Below are positions 46,932 through 56,251 of a stretch of DNA of 64,000 nt, piece by piece. The notes beneath the pieces were generated by a model that had not been told where the DNA came from, did no database searches, and saw nothing but the letters and a program-made list of their open reading frames with translations. The position numbers were made by a program, and so were the translations under genes. Position 1 is the stretch's first letter. Each line of letters opens with the position of its first letter. This DNA comes from Dechloromonas sp. A34 (GTDB taxonomy: Bacteria; Pseudomonadota; Gammaproteobacteria; Burkholderiales; Rhodocyclaceae): contig NZ_CP102486.1 in NCBI RefSeq assembly GCF_026261605.1, forward strand, positions 496,001 to 560,000. The letters run 5' to 3'.

Positions 46932-47020
46932 TGGACGAACAGACAACAAAAAACCCGCAGTGACGCGGGTTTGAAGGATGTTGCTGCTCTTCTTACGACT
47001 TGTTCCTGGTGGGACGGGCG
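46932..47020 (+). repeat. Island att copy (att2)
   Basis: Nearly identical to 52104-52193: TGGACGAACAG, AACAAAAAACCCGCA, GACGCGGGTTTGAAGGATG and CTTCTTACGACTTGTT are all shared. It ends with a copy of the tRNA-Ala 3' end that has a small deletion. The 3' end of the RadC-like gene lies inside it. Confidence 0.85.
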
Positions 47021-47655
47021 CTAATCCAAAACTCAACCCCCGGCTTTCTTTCACCATCCTGGCTATGCGAAAAGACCTGAAAACGAGTCCCATCAGGAGC
47101 GGCTCCGGACAGCGGTGCCCATCTGCATCCATGCTGGTGCATCAAATCCAAAAACTTAGTCATGGCGGCTTCTGCTGCTTGCCGGCTGGCAATATCTTCG
47201 GCGCGGGAAGGTTCGGCCATCCCTGACGGATGGTTATGGGCAAGGATGCAGCCTGCTGCATTGTGAGCCAGCGCTGCCTTGACCACTTCACGCGGATAGA
47301 CCGATGTTTGTGTGAGCGTGCCGGAAAACAAAGCGTCGAACGCGATAAGGCGGTTTTGTGCATCCAGCCAGATCACATGAAACTCTTCGTGCTCAAGGCT
47401 GGCCAGCTTCAGCTTGAGATAGAGCCTCACTGCTTCAGGGTTGCTCATGGCTTCAGTACGATAGACGGCGCTTTCCTCAAGAACCCTGATGGTGCAGTTC
47501 AACTGCACGGCGGGCGCTGGGTTCAAGGCGATGAATGCAGCTCGGCTGTTGGCTTGGTTCCAGAGTGCGGACAGCGCTCTTGGGCAGCCTGCCACGGCGT
47601 TTCGGCGGTGTGGCTGAATTGCTTGCGTTACTATGCACGGTAGCCATGGTTGCAT
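46993..47655 (-). CDS. RadC-like JAB/JAMM-domain protein with atypical C-terminus
   Basis: 220 aa as an open frame, but the N-terminal limit is uncertain: GGAG precedes an ATG at 47646 in another frame. Family similarity begins near [20 protein letters not shown] and is strong through [19 protein letters not shown] and the metal motif [15 protein letters not shown] (HxHPSx10D). After that the usual RadC ending (LVDVRVLDHFIV-type) is replaced by an unrelated ~65 residues ([20 protein letters not shown] onward). The last nine codons come from the att2 repeat. RadC-like genes are common on integrative elements and their function is unclear. A gene fusion at the island edge or a frameshift would explain the tail. 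Confidence 0.7.
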   Translation of the reverse strand: MQPWLPCIVTQAIQPHRRNAVAGCPRALSALWNQANSRAAFIALNPAPAVQLNCTIRVLEESAVYRTEAMSNPEAVRLYLKLKLASLEHEEFHVIWLDAQNRLIAFDALFSGTLTQTSVYPREVVKAALAHNAAGCILAHNHPSGMAEPSRAEDIASRQAAEAAMTKFLDLMHQHGCRWAPLSGAAPDGTRFQVFSHSQDGERKPGVEFWISARPTRNKS

Positions 47656-47747
47656 CTCCTATAAAGGTGCTTCGTGGTTAGGATTGCCAGGGCGCTGCAA
47701 CGCCCTGGCAACCCGCTTTGCCTGATTCCGTCAGGCGGCGGTGTGCT

Positions 47748-48050
47748 CTACGCTGCCTCTGGCAGTCGGTTTGCCGGGGCCACCTTGGGCGCCCCCGCCC
47801 GTCTGGCCTGCCAAAGGTCGTAACTCGTCTGCATCTTCAGCCAGACATCGGCCGGGGTGCTGGGTATCCACTGCTCAAGGCGAAGGGCCAGGTCTGGCGA
47901 GATGGGGGCGCGGCCGTTGATCACCCGTGAAAACTGCACCCGTGAAATGCCCAATTGGACTGCAGCCTCAGTCACGGTCAGGCCAAGGGCCGGCAGAACA
48001 TCCTCCTTCAAGGTTTCGCCAGGGTGGGGCGGGTTGAACATCTGCGACAT
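47748..48050 (-). CDS. higA: HigA-family antitoxin
   Basis: 100 aa from ATG 48050. XRE-type HTH ~10-70 of the HigA family: the opening FNPPHPGETLKEDVLPALGL and SRVQFSRVINGRAPISPDLA are characteristic. It binds and neutralises HigB and represses the operon. It lies 10 bases downstream of higB in the usual toxin-first order. A frame open to 48086 would overlap the toxin stop and lacks family similarity. Confidence 0.92.
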   Translation of the reverse strand: MSQMFNPPHPGETLKEDVLPALGLTVTEAAVQLGISRVQFSRVINGRAPISPDLALRLEQWIPSTPADVWLKMQTSYDLWQARRAGAPKVAPANRLPEAA

Positions 48051-48060
48051 AGGCGGCCTC

Positions 48061-48339
48061 TCAGTGGTAATCCTGGTAATCAACAATCACGGCGTCGCCA
48101 TTCTCGAAGGCAAAGGTCAGGCGCCAGTTTCCGTTCACCCAAACTGACCAATGGCCGGCGAGGTTGTGGGATAGCGGGTGAAGCTTCCAACCGGGAATGT
48201 CCATCTGTTCCGGGGTACTCACGGCGTCAAGCTGGGCAAGCTGACGGGCAAGCCGCTTGGCATGTGCCGGATTGATTCCAGCCTTGCTACCAGTCCGGAA
48301 GAAGTTTTCCAAACCCTTGTGTTGGAAGCTTTTAATCAT
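48061..48339 (-). CDS. higB: HigB/RelE-family mRNA interferase toxin
   Basis: 92 aa, full length for HigB. The opening IKSFQHKGLENFFRTGSKAG, LARQLAQLDAVSTPEQMDIP and HPLSHNLAGHWSVWVNGNWR are diagnostic. It cleaves mRNA at the ribosome when free of HigA. The pair probably stabilises the island. No upstream terminator separates it from integrase B's end at 48400. Confidence 0.92.
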   Translation of the reverse strand: MIKSFQHKGLENFFRTGSKAGINPAHAKRLARQLAQLDAVSTPEQMDIPGWKLHPLSHNLAGHWSVWVNGNWRLTFAFENGDAVIVDYQDYH

Positions 48340-48399
48340 TGGTTGTATCGTAGTTTGTTACACCAGAAGAAGCAAGCACCCTTTCGCGGATTGCCAACA

Positions 48400-49626
48400 C
48401 TAGGCAGCACTGCCGTGCAGCGGTATGACTTCAGCCCCCGCCTTCAGCTTGTCAAGGTAGTCTGCCCAAAGCTGCATCATCGCCTTGCGTTCCTTCAGGA
48501 ACTTGGTGCGGTTATAGGCAGTGCCCAAGGCATCCGAAACGGTGTGGGCGAGCTGGTGTTCAATGACTTCCGGCTTCTGGTGCAGTTCTTCATGCAGGAT
48601 GGTGCGGGCCATTGCTCTAAATCCGTGCCCGGTGATTTCTTCCTTGGTGTCGTAGCCCAATCGCTGCAGGGCTGCATTGATGGTGCCATCACTCATTGAG
48701 CGGTCATTGCCCCGGGCGCCAGGAAACACAAACCGGCCATGCCCGGTCAGAGCGTGCAACTCTCGCAGGATCACCACGGCTTGCGAGGCGAGGGGAACCA
48801 GATGGTCGGATTTCGTTTTGGTGACGAAATATCCCCACTCCGCTCTATCAAGGTCAAAGCTTGTCCACTCGGCCCGGCGTAGCTCGCCAGGACGCACGAA
48901 CAGCAGCGGGGCAAGGCGTAGGGTGCACTGCACGACAAACGTGCCGCTAAAGCCGTCTATGGCCCTCAGTAGCTCGGCAACCTTGGCGGGTTCGGTAATG
49001 CTGGCAAAGTTGCTCTCCTTGACCGGTGGCAGTGCGCCGCGAAGATCCGGGCAGGGGTCGCGTTCGGCCCGTCCGGTGGCGATGGCGTAGCGCATGACTT
49101 GAGAGATATTGCCCTTGGCCCGGTGGGCGGTGTCGAGCGTGCCGCGCTTCTCGATCCGGCGCAGGACTTCCAGAACGTTGGGGGCGGTTATCTCGGCAAT
49201 GGCCTTGCCGCCCAGCCAGGGGAATACATCGTTTTCCAGTCGAGCGATGATCTTGTCGGCATGGCTGGCCGCCCAGGTGTCGCGGTGCTTGGCAAACCAC
49301 TCACGGGCGATGACTTCAAAGGAGTTGGCCGAGCGTTCTACCTTCGCGGCCTTCTGCGCTTTTCGAGTCTCGCCAGGGTCGGCGCCATTCGCCAATAACT
49401 TGCGGGCCTCTTCCCGGCGCTCGCGGGCATCCTTCAGGCCGATATCGGGATAGATGCCGAGGGCCAGGCGCTTTTCCTTGCCATTGAATCGGTACTTGAA
49501 CCTCCAAAGCTTGCCCCCTGCAGGCGACAACTCGAGATAAAGCCCGCCCCCATCAAACATGCGGACAGGCTTGGTGCCTGGTTTGGCTGTGCGGATTGCT
49601 GTGTCGGTTAGGGGCATTGGGGGCAT
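48400..49626 (-). CDS. P4-type tyrosine integrase (copy B)
   Basis: 408 aa. N-terminal DUF4102-type arm-binding domain ~1-95, core-binding ~100-195, catalytic ~205-385: Arg in RPGELRRAEW, Lys in TKTKSDHLVPL, His-x-x-Arg in HGFRAMART, late His in HQLAHTVSD, Tyr in GTAYNRTKF. All are present. The catalytic part is nearly identical to integrase A (50795-52012), but the first ~95 residues are clearly different. Only 14 bases separate its start from an IS66 remnant, so its native promoter and att site have been lost or replaced. Confidence 0.93.
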   Translation of the reverse strand: MPPMPLTDTAIRTAKPGTKPVRMFDGGGLYLELSPAGGKLWRFKYRFNGKEKRLALGIYPDIGLKDARERREEARKLLANGADPGETRKAQKAAKVERSANSFEVIAREWFAKHRDTWAASHADKIIARLENDVFPWLGGKAIAEITAPNVLEVLRRIEKRGTLDTAHRAKGNISQVMRYAIATGRAERDPCPDLRGALPPVKESNFASITEPAKVAELLRAIDGFSGTFVVQCTLRLAPLLFVRPGELRRAEWTSFDLDRAEWGYFVTKTKSDHLVPLASQAVVILRELHALTGHGRFVFPGARGNDRSMSDGTINAALQRLGYDTKEEITGHGFRAMARTILHEELHQKPEVIEHQLAHTVSDALGTAYNRTKFLKERKAMMQLWADYLDKLKAGAEVIPLHGSAA

Positions 49627-49640
49627 CCTCTTGTTGCTCA

Positions 49641-50152
49641 GTAAGCCCCGGCGAACTCAGGTCAGTCGGTGATTTGAGGTTGCCAGCGGTGCGGCAGCAG
49701 GTCGCCGACGCGGCTTGCCGGTTGGGTCGGCAGGCGGGTCAGGACATCCTTCAGGTAAGCCAAAGGCTCGTGACCATTGAGCTTGGCGGATTGGATCAGG
49801 CTCATGATCGCGGCGGCGCGTTTGCCGGCGCGCAAGCTGCCGGCAAATAACCAGTTCTTGCGGCCGAGCGCGATCGGCCGGATCTGATTCTCGATCCAGT
49901 TGTTATCGATCGGCACCTGGCCATCCGTTAGGTAATGCGTCAGCGCCACCCAGCGTTTCAGGCTGTAGTCGATCGCCCTGGCGGTCCCCGAGCCATTGGG
50001 TATTGGCCAACGCAATGCCGGCAACTGAAGCGCCGGCCTCACAACAGGCAGCAATCACTGCCTGCTTGAACTCCTCGGGGTGAGTCCGCCTGCGGCGGCT
50101 CGGCTTCTTAACTTCCATCGATCGTGTCCACCATCTTTTTTAGTGGACACTA
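49641..50152 (-). mobile_element. IS66 internal-deletion remnant
   Basis: It matches the complete IS66 at 43923-46300 in reverse orientation. It keeps an inverted-repeat end (one base shorter), the last ~115 codons of tnpC, and the start of tnpA. About 1.8 kb between them is deleted, joined at a CCAAT microhomology near 50005. The other end stops at TAGTGTCCACT, so ~50 bp including the second inverted repeat are missing. It cannot transpose by itself. Confidence 0.88.
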
Positions 50153-50233
50153 GCCTCAACCCCCCGTGGATACGATAAGTTGTATCTCAATCGCAATAGG
50201 TGCGAACAAACGAAACCGTGGGCTGTTGAGTTA

Positions 50234-50773
50234 CTAGTGATGCTCGACCGAGTTTTTCTTAATTATTTTTGTTATGGTTGTTCTGCTAAGTTGAAAGATT
50301 TTGGCAGCTTCGGAATAGAGGCCCCGCCTCTTCTGGTTCCGCAGCTTTAGTTGTTCGTAGTACCAGCGGACAATTTCAGCATCTCGTTCCTCGACGTTTG
50401 ACCACGTAGGGGCTGTCTCCTGTTGCTTTGGGAAACAGTCAGGTATGGGAATGGATTGAGAGGTGCACCACCGGCGGAATTCGTCGGTAGATACAAGAGC
50501 TGTTTCCAACTTGTCGCCCTGGGGTTTGTGATACATCGCGCCATTGTTTAGGGCTGCGCCGGCTAGGTAGCAGCGAGCGATAAATTCTTCGGGTGGTGTG
50601 GAGCAAGGGAGGTTAAATACCCAGCCTCTCGTTCGTTCTGGGTCGATGTTGCATGAAAGTGCAACTAGGACCCATAGCGGCGCAACAGGCAATTTTTGCC
50701 AAAGACTCCAGTTGGGGGGAGGGCAAGGCATTCGCATAGTTATGACGCGCCGAGGCCGCAATGGCTTTGACAT
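50234..50773 (-). CDS. Unknown protein with C-terminal HTH-like segment
   Basis: 179 aa, no family recognised. The last ~40 residues (KRRGLYSEAAKIFQLSRTTI, then TKIIKK) resemble a helix-turn-helix, so DNA binding is possible. The first ~40 residues include a hydrophobic Pro/Trp-rich stretch (LPVAPLWVLVALSCN), and the true start may be the internal ATG near 50737 or 50731. It lies 21 bp downstream of integrase A and may be its accessory gene. Confidence 0.5.
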   Translation of the reverse strand: MSKPLRPRRVITMRMPCPPPNWSLWQKLPVAPLWVLVALSCNIDPERTRGWVFNLPCSTPPEEFIARCYLAGAALNNGAMYHKPQGDKLETALVSTDEFRRWCTSQSIPIPDCFPKQQETAPTWSNVEERDAEIVRWYYEQLKLRNQKRRGLYSEAAKIFQLSRTTITKIIKKNSVEHH

Positions 50774-50794
50774 ATTCCGAAATCCTATGGTGCC

Positions 50795-52012
50795 TCAGGC
50801 AACGTTTGAGTGAAGCTGAACAATCTGCGCTCCAGTCTTAAGGTTGTCTAGATAGTCTGCCCATAGCTGCATCATCGTTTTTCGTTCCTTTAAGAACTTG
50901 GTGCGGTTGTAGGCAGTGCCTAAGGCGTCAGATACCGTGTGGGCCAATTGGTGCTCAATGACTTCTGGCTTTTGGTGCAATTCTTCATGCAGGATTGTTC
51001 GTGCCATTGCCCGGAAGCCATGCCCTGTAATTTCCGTCTTGGTGTCGTAACCCATCCGCCGCAAGGCGGCATTGATGGCAGCCTCGCTCATTGAACGGTC
51101 ATTGCCGCGAGCGCTGGGAAACACAAACCGGCCATGCCCGGTTAGGGCATGCAATTCTCGCAGGATCGCCACGGCCTGAGAAGCAAGCGGGACCAGGTGG
51201 TCTGATTTCGTTTTTGTAACGAAATATCCCCACTCGGCTTTGTCAAGGTCAAAGCTTGCCCACTCGGCACGCCGTAGCTCGCCAGGGCGTACGAACAGGA
51301 GCGGGGCAAGGCGTAGGGCGCACTGCACGACAAACGTGCCGCTGAAGCTGTCTATGGCCCTCATAAGCTCGCCAACCTTTGCGGGTTCGGTAATGCTGGC
51401 AAAGTTTCTTTCGCTGACCGGTGGCAGTGCGCCGCGAAGATCGGGGCAGGGGTCACGTTCGGCCCGTCCGGTTGCGATGGCGTACCGCATGACCTGAGAG
51501 ATATTGCCCTTGGCCCGGTGTGCGGTGTCCAGCGTTCCTCTCTTTTCGATTCGACGCAGTACTTCCAGAATGTTGGGGGCGGTTATCTCAGCGATGGCCT
51601 TGCCGCCTAGCCAGGGGAATACATCTTTAATCAGTCGGGCGATGATCTTGTCGGCATGGCTGGCCGCCCATGTGTTGCGGTGCTTGGCAAACCACTCGCG
51701 GGCGATGACTTCAAAAGAATTGGCTGCGCGCTCCACCTTGGCGGCTTTGGATGCCTTCTTGTGTTCGCTGGGATCAACGCCATCAGCCAACAGCTTGCGG
51801 GCAGCATCTCGCTTTAGGCGTGCATCCTTGAGGCCGACATCTGGATAGACACCAAATGCAAGCAGCTTCTCCTTGCCTTCATAGCGGTATTTGTGCCGCC
51901 AGTATTTCGAGCCATTGGTATGGACTAGAAGGAATAGCCCTTTTTCATCCTGCAGCTTGTAGGGCTTCGCGGCTGGCTTGGCATTGCGGACGGCAGTATC
52001 GCTGAGAGGCAT
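50795..52012 (-). CDS. P4-type tyrosine integrase (copy A)
   Basis: 405 aa. DUF4102-type arm-binding domain ~1-95, core-binding ~100-195, catalytic ~205-385 with Arg (RPGELRRAEW), Lys (TKTKSDHLVPL), His-x-x-Arg (HGFRAMART), His (HQLAHTVSD) and Tyr (GTAYNRTKF). It begins 166 bp from the 3' end of tRNA-Ala with C-run repeats in between, the standard integrase/attachment layout, so it is the active candidate for the present island. Compared with copy B, its N-terminal domain has diverged while the rest is almost the same. Confidence 0.95.
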   Translation of the reverse strand: MPLSDTAVRNAKPAAKPYKLQDEKGLFLLVHTNGSKYWRHKYRYEGKEKLLAFGVYPDVGLKDARLKRDAARKLLADGVDPSEHKKASKAAKVERAANSFEVIAREWFAKHRNTWAASHADKIIARLIKDVFPWLGGKAIAEITAPNILEVLRRIEKRGTLDTAHRAKGNISQVMRYAIATGRAERDPCPDLRGALPPVSERNFASITEPAKVGELMRAIDSFSGTFVVQCALRLAPLLFVRPGELRRAEWASFDLDKAEWGYFVTKTKSDHLVPLASQAVAILRELHALTGHGRFVFPSARGNDRSMSEAAINAALRRMGYDTKTEITGHGFRAMARTILHEELHQKPEVIEHQLAHTVSDALGTAYNRTKFLKERKTMMQLWADYLDNLKTGAQIVQLHSNVA

Positions 52013-52103
52013 TTGGGGGTATCTCCCTCGGTGGTATAACCATGTACCCCCGTTTTATACCCCCATGTACCCCCGGATTGCAATAAGCCTAATCGGATAG
52101 TAT

Positions 52104-52193
52104 TGGACGAACAGGCAACAAAAAACCCGCATTGACGCGGGTTTGAAGGATGTTGCTGCTCTTCTTACGACTTGTTTCTGGTGGAGACGGGCG
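52104..52193 (+). repeat. Island att copy at the tRNA (att3/attR)
   Basis: Repeat of 46932-47020 overlapping the 3' end of tRNA-Ala. It contains CCCGCATTGACGCGGG, a stem that is probably the tRNA's own terminator on the minus strand. Confidence 0.88.
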
Positions 52194-52254
52194 GGATCGA
52201 ACCGCCGACCTATTGATTGCGAACCAATCGCTCTCCCAACTGAGCTACGCCCCC
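52179..52254 (-). tRNA. tRNA-Ala (anticodon CGC)
   Basis: A 76-base cloverleaf on the minus strand including encoded CCA. Acceptor GGGGGCG/CGTCTCC contains the G3-U70 pair that identifies alanine tRNAs. The D arm is GCTCAGTTGGGAGAGC, the anticodon loop TTCGCAA (CGC) on a stem ATTGG/TCAAT, and the T arm GGCGGTTCGATCCCGCC. It is the integration site of the adjacent island. Confidence 0.9.
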
Positions 52255-52383
52255 ATTGGCAGCAATTCTATACCAGTCCATTTGCCATCTCAAAGTATGG
52301 CGCGATGCGTCGCGCTGGCTCTGGAACCTGATCATGGAAAAACACTCTTACCGGGACTGGCTAACCAAACGGAAGCAATCGCG

Positions 52384-52719
52384 ATGAGCAGCTGTGAGAT
52401 CGGGAACAAGCGTTGTCAGCCCTGCGAAGGCGGTATCCCGCCGCTGGAACCGTCAGCGGCGCAGGACTTGCTGCAATCTTTGACCGGTTGGGCCTTGGTG
52501 GCAGAGCGGCTGGAAAAGACTTTTGCTTTTGCCAATCACTACGAAACCATGGCATTCGTGAATGCGATCGCCTGGGTGTCGCACCGCGAGAATCATCACC
52601 CGGAGCTGACGGTCGGCTACAAGGATTGCCGGGTCGTCTACTGGACACACGCCATCGGCGGCCTGTCGGAAAACGATTTCATCTGCGCCGCCAAGTTGGA
52701 GCGTCTGCTCGAAATCTGA
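52384..52719 (+). CDS. phhB: Pterin-4a-carbinolamine dehydratase
   Basis: 111 aa from ATG 52384. Dehydrates 4a-hydroxytetrahydrobiopterin during recycling for aromatic amino-acid hydroxylases. The diagnostic ENHHPELTVGY and GGLSENDFICAAKL segments are present, and the length is normal. The ~20 residues before the domain include two CXXC-like Cys pairs (CEIGNKRCQPC), an unusual N-terminal addition. An upstream in-frame extension reading through the tRNA was rejected. No phenylalanine hydroxylase is next to it. Confidence 0.88.
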   Translation: MSSCEIGNKRCQPCEGGIPPLEPSAAQDLLQSLTGWALVAERLEKTFAFANHYETMAFVNAIAWVSHRENHHPELTVGYKDCRVVYWTHAIGGLSENDFICAAKLERLLEI

Positions 52720-52724
52720 GTCGC

Positions 52725-53718
52725 TCAGCCCTGGCCGGCACCGGCCACGGCACGCCGCAGGCGGTCGGCAACAGCTGCCCAGTCCGGATCGTCGGGCAGG
52801 GCTTCGACGGCGATCAGCGCGAGCCCGGCGTGGTCCATGTCGCGCAGGGCGGCATACAGTTCGTGGGCATAGCCGACCGGGTTGGCCGGCAGCATGCGCC
52901 AAAGGTGCGGCATGCCGGCCTGCGGCGGCTGGCTGTGGCCGATGACGCCGCAGACATCACCCTTGTGGCGCTGGGCGTTGATGAAGTCGAGCAGCCGTTC
53001 GCGCGCGACCAGGCGCATCGGGGTTTGCGGCGCGTAATGGGCGGCCAGCGAACCGGAGACCCGCGGCGCGCCGCTGGCGGTCTCGATCAGCGGCTGGTGA
53101 CCGAGCACGGCGGCGAGATGGGCGGGCGCGATGTGGCCGGGCGCAGTACGACGGGGTTGCCCCGCGAGCAGTCGACGATGGTCGATTCGATGCCGACCGT
53201 GCACGCGCCGCCATCGAGAATCAGCGGCACGCGATCGCCGAGTTCCTCGGCGACGTGGGCGGCGGTGGTCGGGCTGATGCGCCCGAAGCGATTGGCCGAG
53301 GGGCGGCGATGCCGGTGTGTTCGCCGCTGGCTGCGGCGAAGCGGCGGAGCAATTCGAGCGCCACCGGGTGGCCGGGGACGCGCAGGCCGACGGTATCCTG
53401 GCCGCCGGTGACGGCGTCGGGCACCCAGGCCTGTTTCTTCAGGATCAGCGTCAGCGGGCCGGGCCAGAAGGTCTCCATGAGCTCCCAAGCGACATCGGGC
53501 ACGTCTTCAGCCCAGTGGTCGACCGCGTTGTGGCCGCCGAGATGGACGATCAGCGGATGATCGGCCGGCCGCCCCTTGGCGACAAAGATCTTGGCGACCG
53601 CGGCCGGGTTCGCGGCATCGGCACCGAGACCGTAGACGGTCTCGGTCGGGATCCCGACCAACTCGCCAGCGCGCAGCAGTTCGACGGCGCGGGCGTAATC
53701 CGCTACGGTCGGGATCAT
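52725..53718 (-). CDS. tsaC: L-threonylcarbamoyladenylate synthase, TsaC/Sua5 type (two frameshifts)
   Basis: Makes the threonylcarbamoyl-AMP precursor of t6A37 in tRNA, an essential or near-essential function. ATG 53718 overlaps the purK stop (ATGA). The N-terminal YrdC part reads GELVGIPTETVYGLGADAAN, KGRPADHPLIVHL and FWPGPLTLIL. The frame then shifts near 53300 (AAP to SANRFGRISPTTAAHVAEEL) and again near 53145 (VVLRPG to HIAPAHLAAVLG). One added base at each place gives a continuous 331-aa protein of long Sua5 form, with a C-terminal Sua5 domain containing SGSLAAHYAPQTPMRLV. Because the gene is core, sequencing error is the best explanation. Confidence 0.85.
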
Positions 53719-54878
53719 TCGTCCCTGATGCCGATGGCAGCGCGGGCGGCGAGGGCCGCATCCTGCACGCCGGCCGGGTCTTCGCCGATCACGGTGAAAT
53801 GCCCCATCTTGCGCCCCGGGCGGGCGTGGTGCTTGCCGTAGAGGTGAAGCTTGAGGTTGGGCACGGCATGGAGCTTTGCCCACTCGGGTTCGCGATAGTA
53901 TTCGCCGTCGTACCAGAGGTCGCCGAGCAGATTGACCATGACTGCCGCCGAGTGTGCGCGCGCTTCGCCGAGCGGCAGGCCGCAGAGGGCGCGCACCTGC
54001 TGTTCGAACTGGTCGGTGATGCAGGCGTCGATCGTGTAATGGCCGCTGTTGTGCGGGCGCGGTGCCATCTCGTTGACGATCAGCTGGCCGCGGCTGACGA
54101 AGAACTCGACGCCCATGGTGCCGATGTAGCCGAGTTTTTCGGCGATGCGGGCGGCGACATCCTCGGCGTCGCTCTTGACGCAGCCGGTGGTCCGTGCCGG
54201 CACGATGGAAACGTCGAGAATGCCCTTGGTGTGTTGGTTTTCGCCGGTCGGGAAGCATTGAACCTGGCCGTGCTCATCGCGGGCCAGCACCACCGACACT
54301 TCGTAGTCCAGCGTCAGGCGCTGTTCGAGAACGCAGTGCTCGCCCTTGAAGTGAGCGAAGGCGAGCAGCGCTTCCTCGCGATTGTTGACCGTGGCCTGGC
54401 CTTTGCCGTCGTAACCGAAGCGGGCGACTTTCAGGATGGCCGGGAACAGCGCGCTATCGGCGTTGCGGATGTCGTCTTCGCAGTGGATCGTGGCGAACGG
54501 GCCGTGCGGCAGCCCGTTGTCGCGCAGGAAGGACTTTTCGGCGATGCGGTTCTGGCAGACGGCGACGGCAGCCGCCGAGGGGCGCACCGGGACGAACTTG
54601 GCGAGGTAGTCCAGCGTATCGGCCGGGACGTTCTCGAATTCGGTGGTGATCGCCGCGCAGCCGTTGGCGAATTCGTCGAGGGCCGGGTAGTCGTCGTAGG
54701 CGACGCAGAAATGGCGCTCGGCGATCTGGCCGGCCGGGGAGTTCTTGTCCGGATCGAGTACCCAGACCTGGTAACCCATCTCGTGGGCGGCGGTGACGAA
54801 GAAGCGGCCCAACTGGCCGCCGCCGAGCATGCCCAGCGTTGCGGGCGGCAGGATCATGGTCGAGGCCATCGGGCTCAA
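53715..54878 (-). CDS. purK: N5-carboxyaminoimidazole ribonucleotide synthase
   Basis: 387 aa. ATP-grasp enzyme of purine synthesis that carboxylates AIR with bicarbonate and ATP. Gly-rich start [16 protein letters not shown]-grasp segments [17 protein letters not shown] and YEVSVVLAR, and metal/ligand end [20 protein letters not shown] 54878 overlaps the purE stop; the ATG at 54866 is an alternative start. Works directly with PurE encoded upstream. Confidence 0.95.
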   Translation of the reverse strand: MSPMASTMILPPATLGMLGGGQLGRFFVTAAHEMGYQVWVLDPDKNSPAGQIAERHFCVAYDDYPALDEFANGCAAITTEFENVPADTLDYLAKFVPVRPSAAAVAVCQNRIAEKSFLRDNGLPHGPFATIHCEDDIRNADSALFPAILKVARFGYDGKGQATVNNREEALLAFAHFKGEHCVLEQRLTLDYEVSVVLARDEHGQVQCFPTGENQHTKGILDVSIVPARTTGCVKSDAEDVAARIAEKLGYIGTMGVEFFVSRGQLIVNEMAPRPHNSGHYTIDACITDQFEQQVRALCGLPLGEARAHSAAVMVNLLGDLWYDGEYYREPEWAKLHAVPNLKLHLYGKHHARPGRKMGHFTVIGEDPAGVQDAALAARAAIGIRDE

Positions 54879-55375
54879 ACTTCCGGCAGCTTCATGGCCA
54901 GGACCTTTTCGGTCTGGGCCTGGCGGAAGGCCTGCAGGCGGGCATTCAGTTCCGGGTTGTCGTTGGCCAGCATGGCGACGGCGAACAGCGCCGCGTTGGC
55001 GGCGCCGGCCTCGCCGATGGCGAAGGTGGCGACTGGAATGCCCTTCGGCATCTGGACGATGGAGTGCAGCGAATCGACACCGGACAGGGCCTTGGACTGG
55101 ACCGGCACGCCGAGCACCGGCACCGTGGTCTTGGCGGCCAGCATGCCCGGCAGGTGGGCGGCGCCGCCGGCCCCGGCGATGATCGCCTTGAGGCCGCGTT
55201 CGCCGGCCATCGCGGCGTAGTCGAAGAGCAGGTCGGGGGTGCGGTGGGCGGAAACGACGCGGGCCTCGAAGGGCACGCCGAAGTCCTTGAGGATAACGGC
55301 GGCGGCCTGCATGGTCGGCCAGTCGGAATCGGAGCCCATGACGACGCCGACGAGTGGTTGGTGGTGCGTGGTCAT
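54875..55375 (-). CDS. purE: N5-carboxyaminoimidazole ribonucleotide mutase
   Basis: 166 aa from ATG 55375. Class I Pur[15 protein letters not shown] at the N-terminus, [14 protein letters not shown], and [20 protein letters not shown]. It converts N5-CAIR to CAIR. The start overlaps the folD stop and the end overlaps purK, both by 4 bases, giving a coupled folD-purE-purK-tsaC chain. A longer open frame upstream lies inside folD and was rejected. Confidence 0.95.
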   Translation of the reverse strand: MTTHHQPLVGVVMGSDSDWPTMQAAAVILKDFGVPFEARVVSAHRTPDLLFDYAAMAGERGLKAIIAGAGGAAHLPGMLAAKTTVPVLGVPVQSKALSGVDSLHSIVQMPKGIPVATFAIGEAGAANAALFAVAMLANDNPELNARLQAFRQAQTEKVLAMKLPEV

Positions 55376-56238
55376 AATCCGGCCTTCCGTTCGGCGGCTT
55401 CGATGGTGTTGGCGAGCAGCATGGTGATGGTCATCGGGCCGACGCCACCCGGCACCGGGGTGATCTGGCCGGCGACTTCGGCGCAGCCGGCGAAATCGAC
55501 GTCGCCGCAGAGCTTGCCGTCGGGCAGGCGGTTGATGCCGACGTCGATGACTACGGCGCCGGGCTTGACCATGTCGGCGGTGACGAAACGCGGCTTGCCG
55601 ACGGCGGCGACCAGGATGTCGGCGCGCCGGGCGTGGCCGGCGAGGTCCTTGGTGCGCGAGTTGCAGACGGTGACCGTGGCGCCGGCATTGATCAGGAGCA
55701 GGGCCATGGGTTTGCCGACGATGTTGGAGCGGCCGATGACGACGGCTTCCTTGCCGGAGAGATCGACATTGCCCTTCTCGAACATCTTCATGACGCCGTA
55801 GGGCGTGCACGGGATGAAGCGCGGATTGCCCTGCGCCAGCGCGCCGACGTTCTCGGCATGGAAGCCGTCGACGTCCTTGTCGGTGGCAATTGCTTCGAGC
55901 ACGGCTTCTTCATCGAAGTGTTTGGGCAGCGGCAGCTGGACCAGGATGCCGTGGATATTCGGATCGGCATTCAATTCGGCGATCTTGGCCAGCACCGTGG
56001 CCTGATCGACGGTCGCCTCGTAGGTGATCTTTTCGGAGTGCATGCCGATGGCCAGGCAGCCATTGACCTTGTTCTTCACGTAGACCTGGGAGGCCGGGTC
56101 TTCGCCAACCAGAATGACCACCAGGCCGGGGCGATGCCCCTTGGCGGTCAGGGCTTCCACGCGGGCCTTGAAACTCTGGCGCAGTTCTTCGGCCAGGGCC
56201 TTGCCGTCGATAATTCGTGCTGTCATCGTCGCATCCAA
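55372..56238 (-). CDS. folD: Bifunctional methylenetetrahydrofolate dehydrogenase/cyclohydrolase
   Basis: 288 aa. Interconverts methylene-, methenyl- and formyl-tetrahydrofolate, supplying formyl groups for purine synthesis, which fits the following purEK. Motifs: [13 protein letters not shown] (catalytic Lys region), [27 protein letters not shown] (NADP site) and [15 protein letters not shown]. Start at 56238, or at an ATG four codons later; the latter matches family N-termini slightly better. Confidence 0.95.
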   Translation of the reverse strand: MDATMTARIIDGKALAEELRQSFKARVEALTAKGHRPGLVVILVGEDPASQVYVKNKVNGCLAIGMHSEKITYEATVDQATVLAKIAELNADPNIHGILVQLPLPKHFDEEAVLEAIATDKDVDGFHAENVGALAQGNPRFIPCTPYGVMKMFEKGNVDLSGKEAVVIGRSNIVGKPMALLLINAGATVTVCNSRTKDLAGHARRADILVAAVGKPRFVTADMVKPGAVVIDVGINRLPDGKLCGDVDFAGCAEVAGQITPVPGGVGPMTITMLLANTIEAAERKAGL

Positions 56239-56251
56239 CAGAAAAGAAAAG

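Larger units (their letters stand above)
46932..52193. mobile_element. tRNA-Ala-integrated island with two P4-type integrases
   Basis: Bounded by ~89-bp direct repeats (46932-47020 and 52104-52193). The right copy abuts and includes the 3' end of tRNA-Ala. Integrase A starts ~90 bp from the tRNA-side repeat, the standard position. Contents: a RadC-like gene, higBA, integrase B, an IS66 remnant, an unknown gene and integrase A. Two integrases and three att copies suggest at least two stacked insertions, partly collapsed. Confidence 0.8.

Noticed and set aside
52150..52383. N-terminal extension of phhB through the tRNA-Ala gene
   Set aside because: It reads across a tRNA and att site and has no family similarity.
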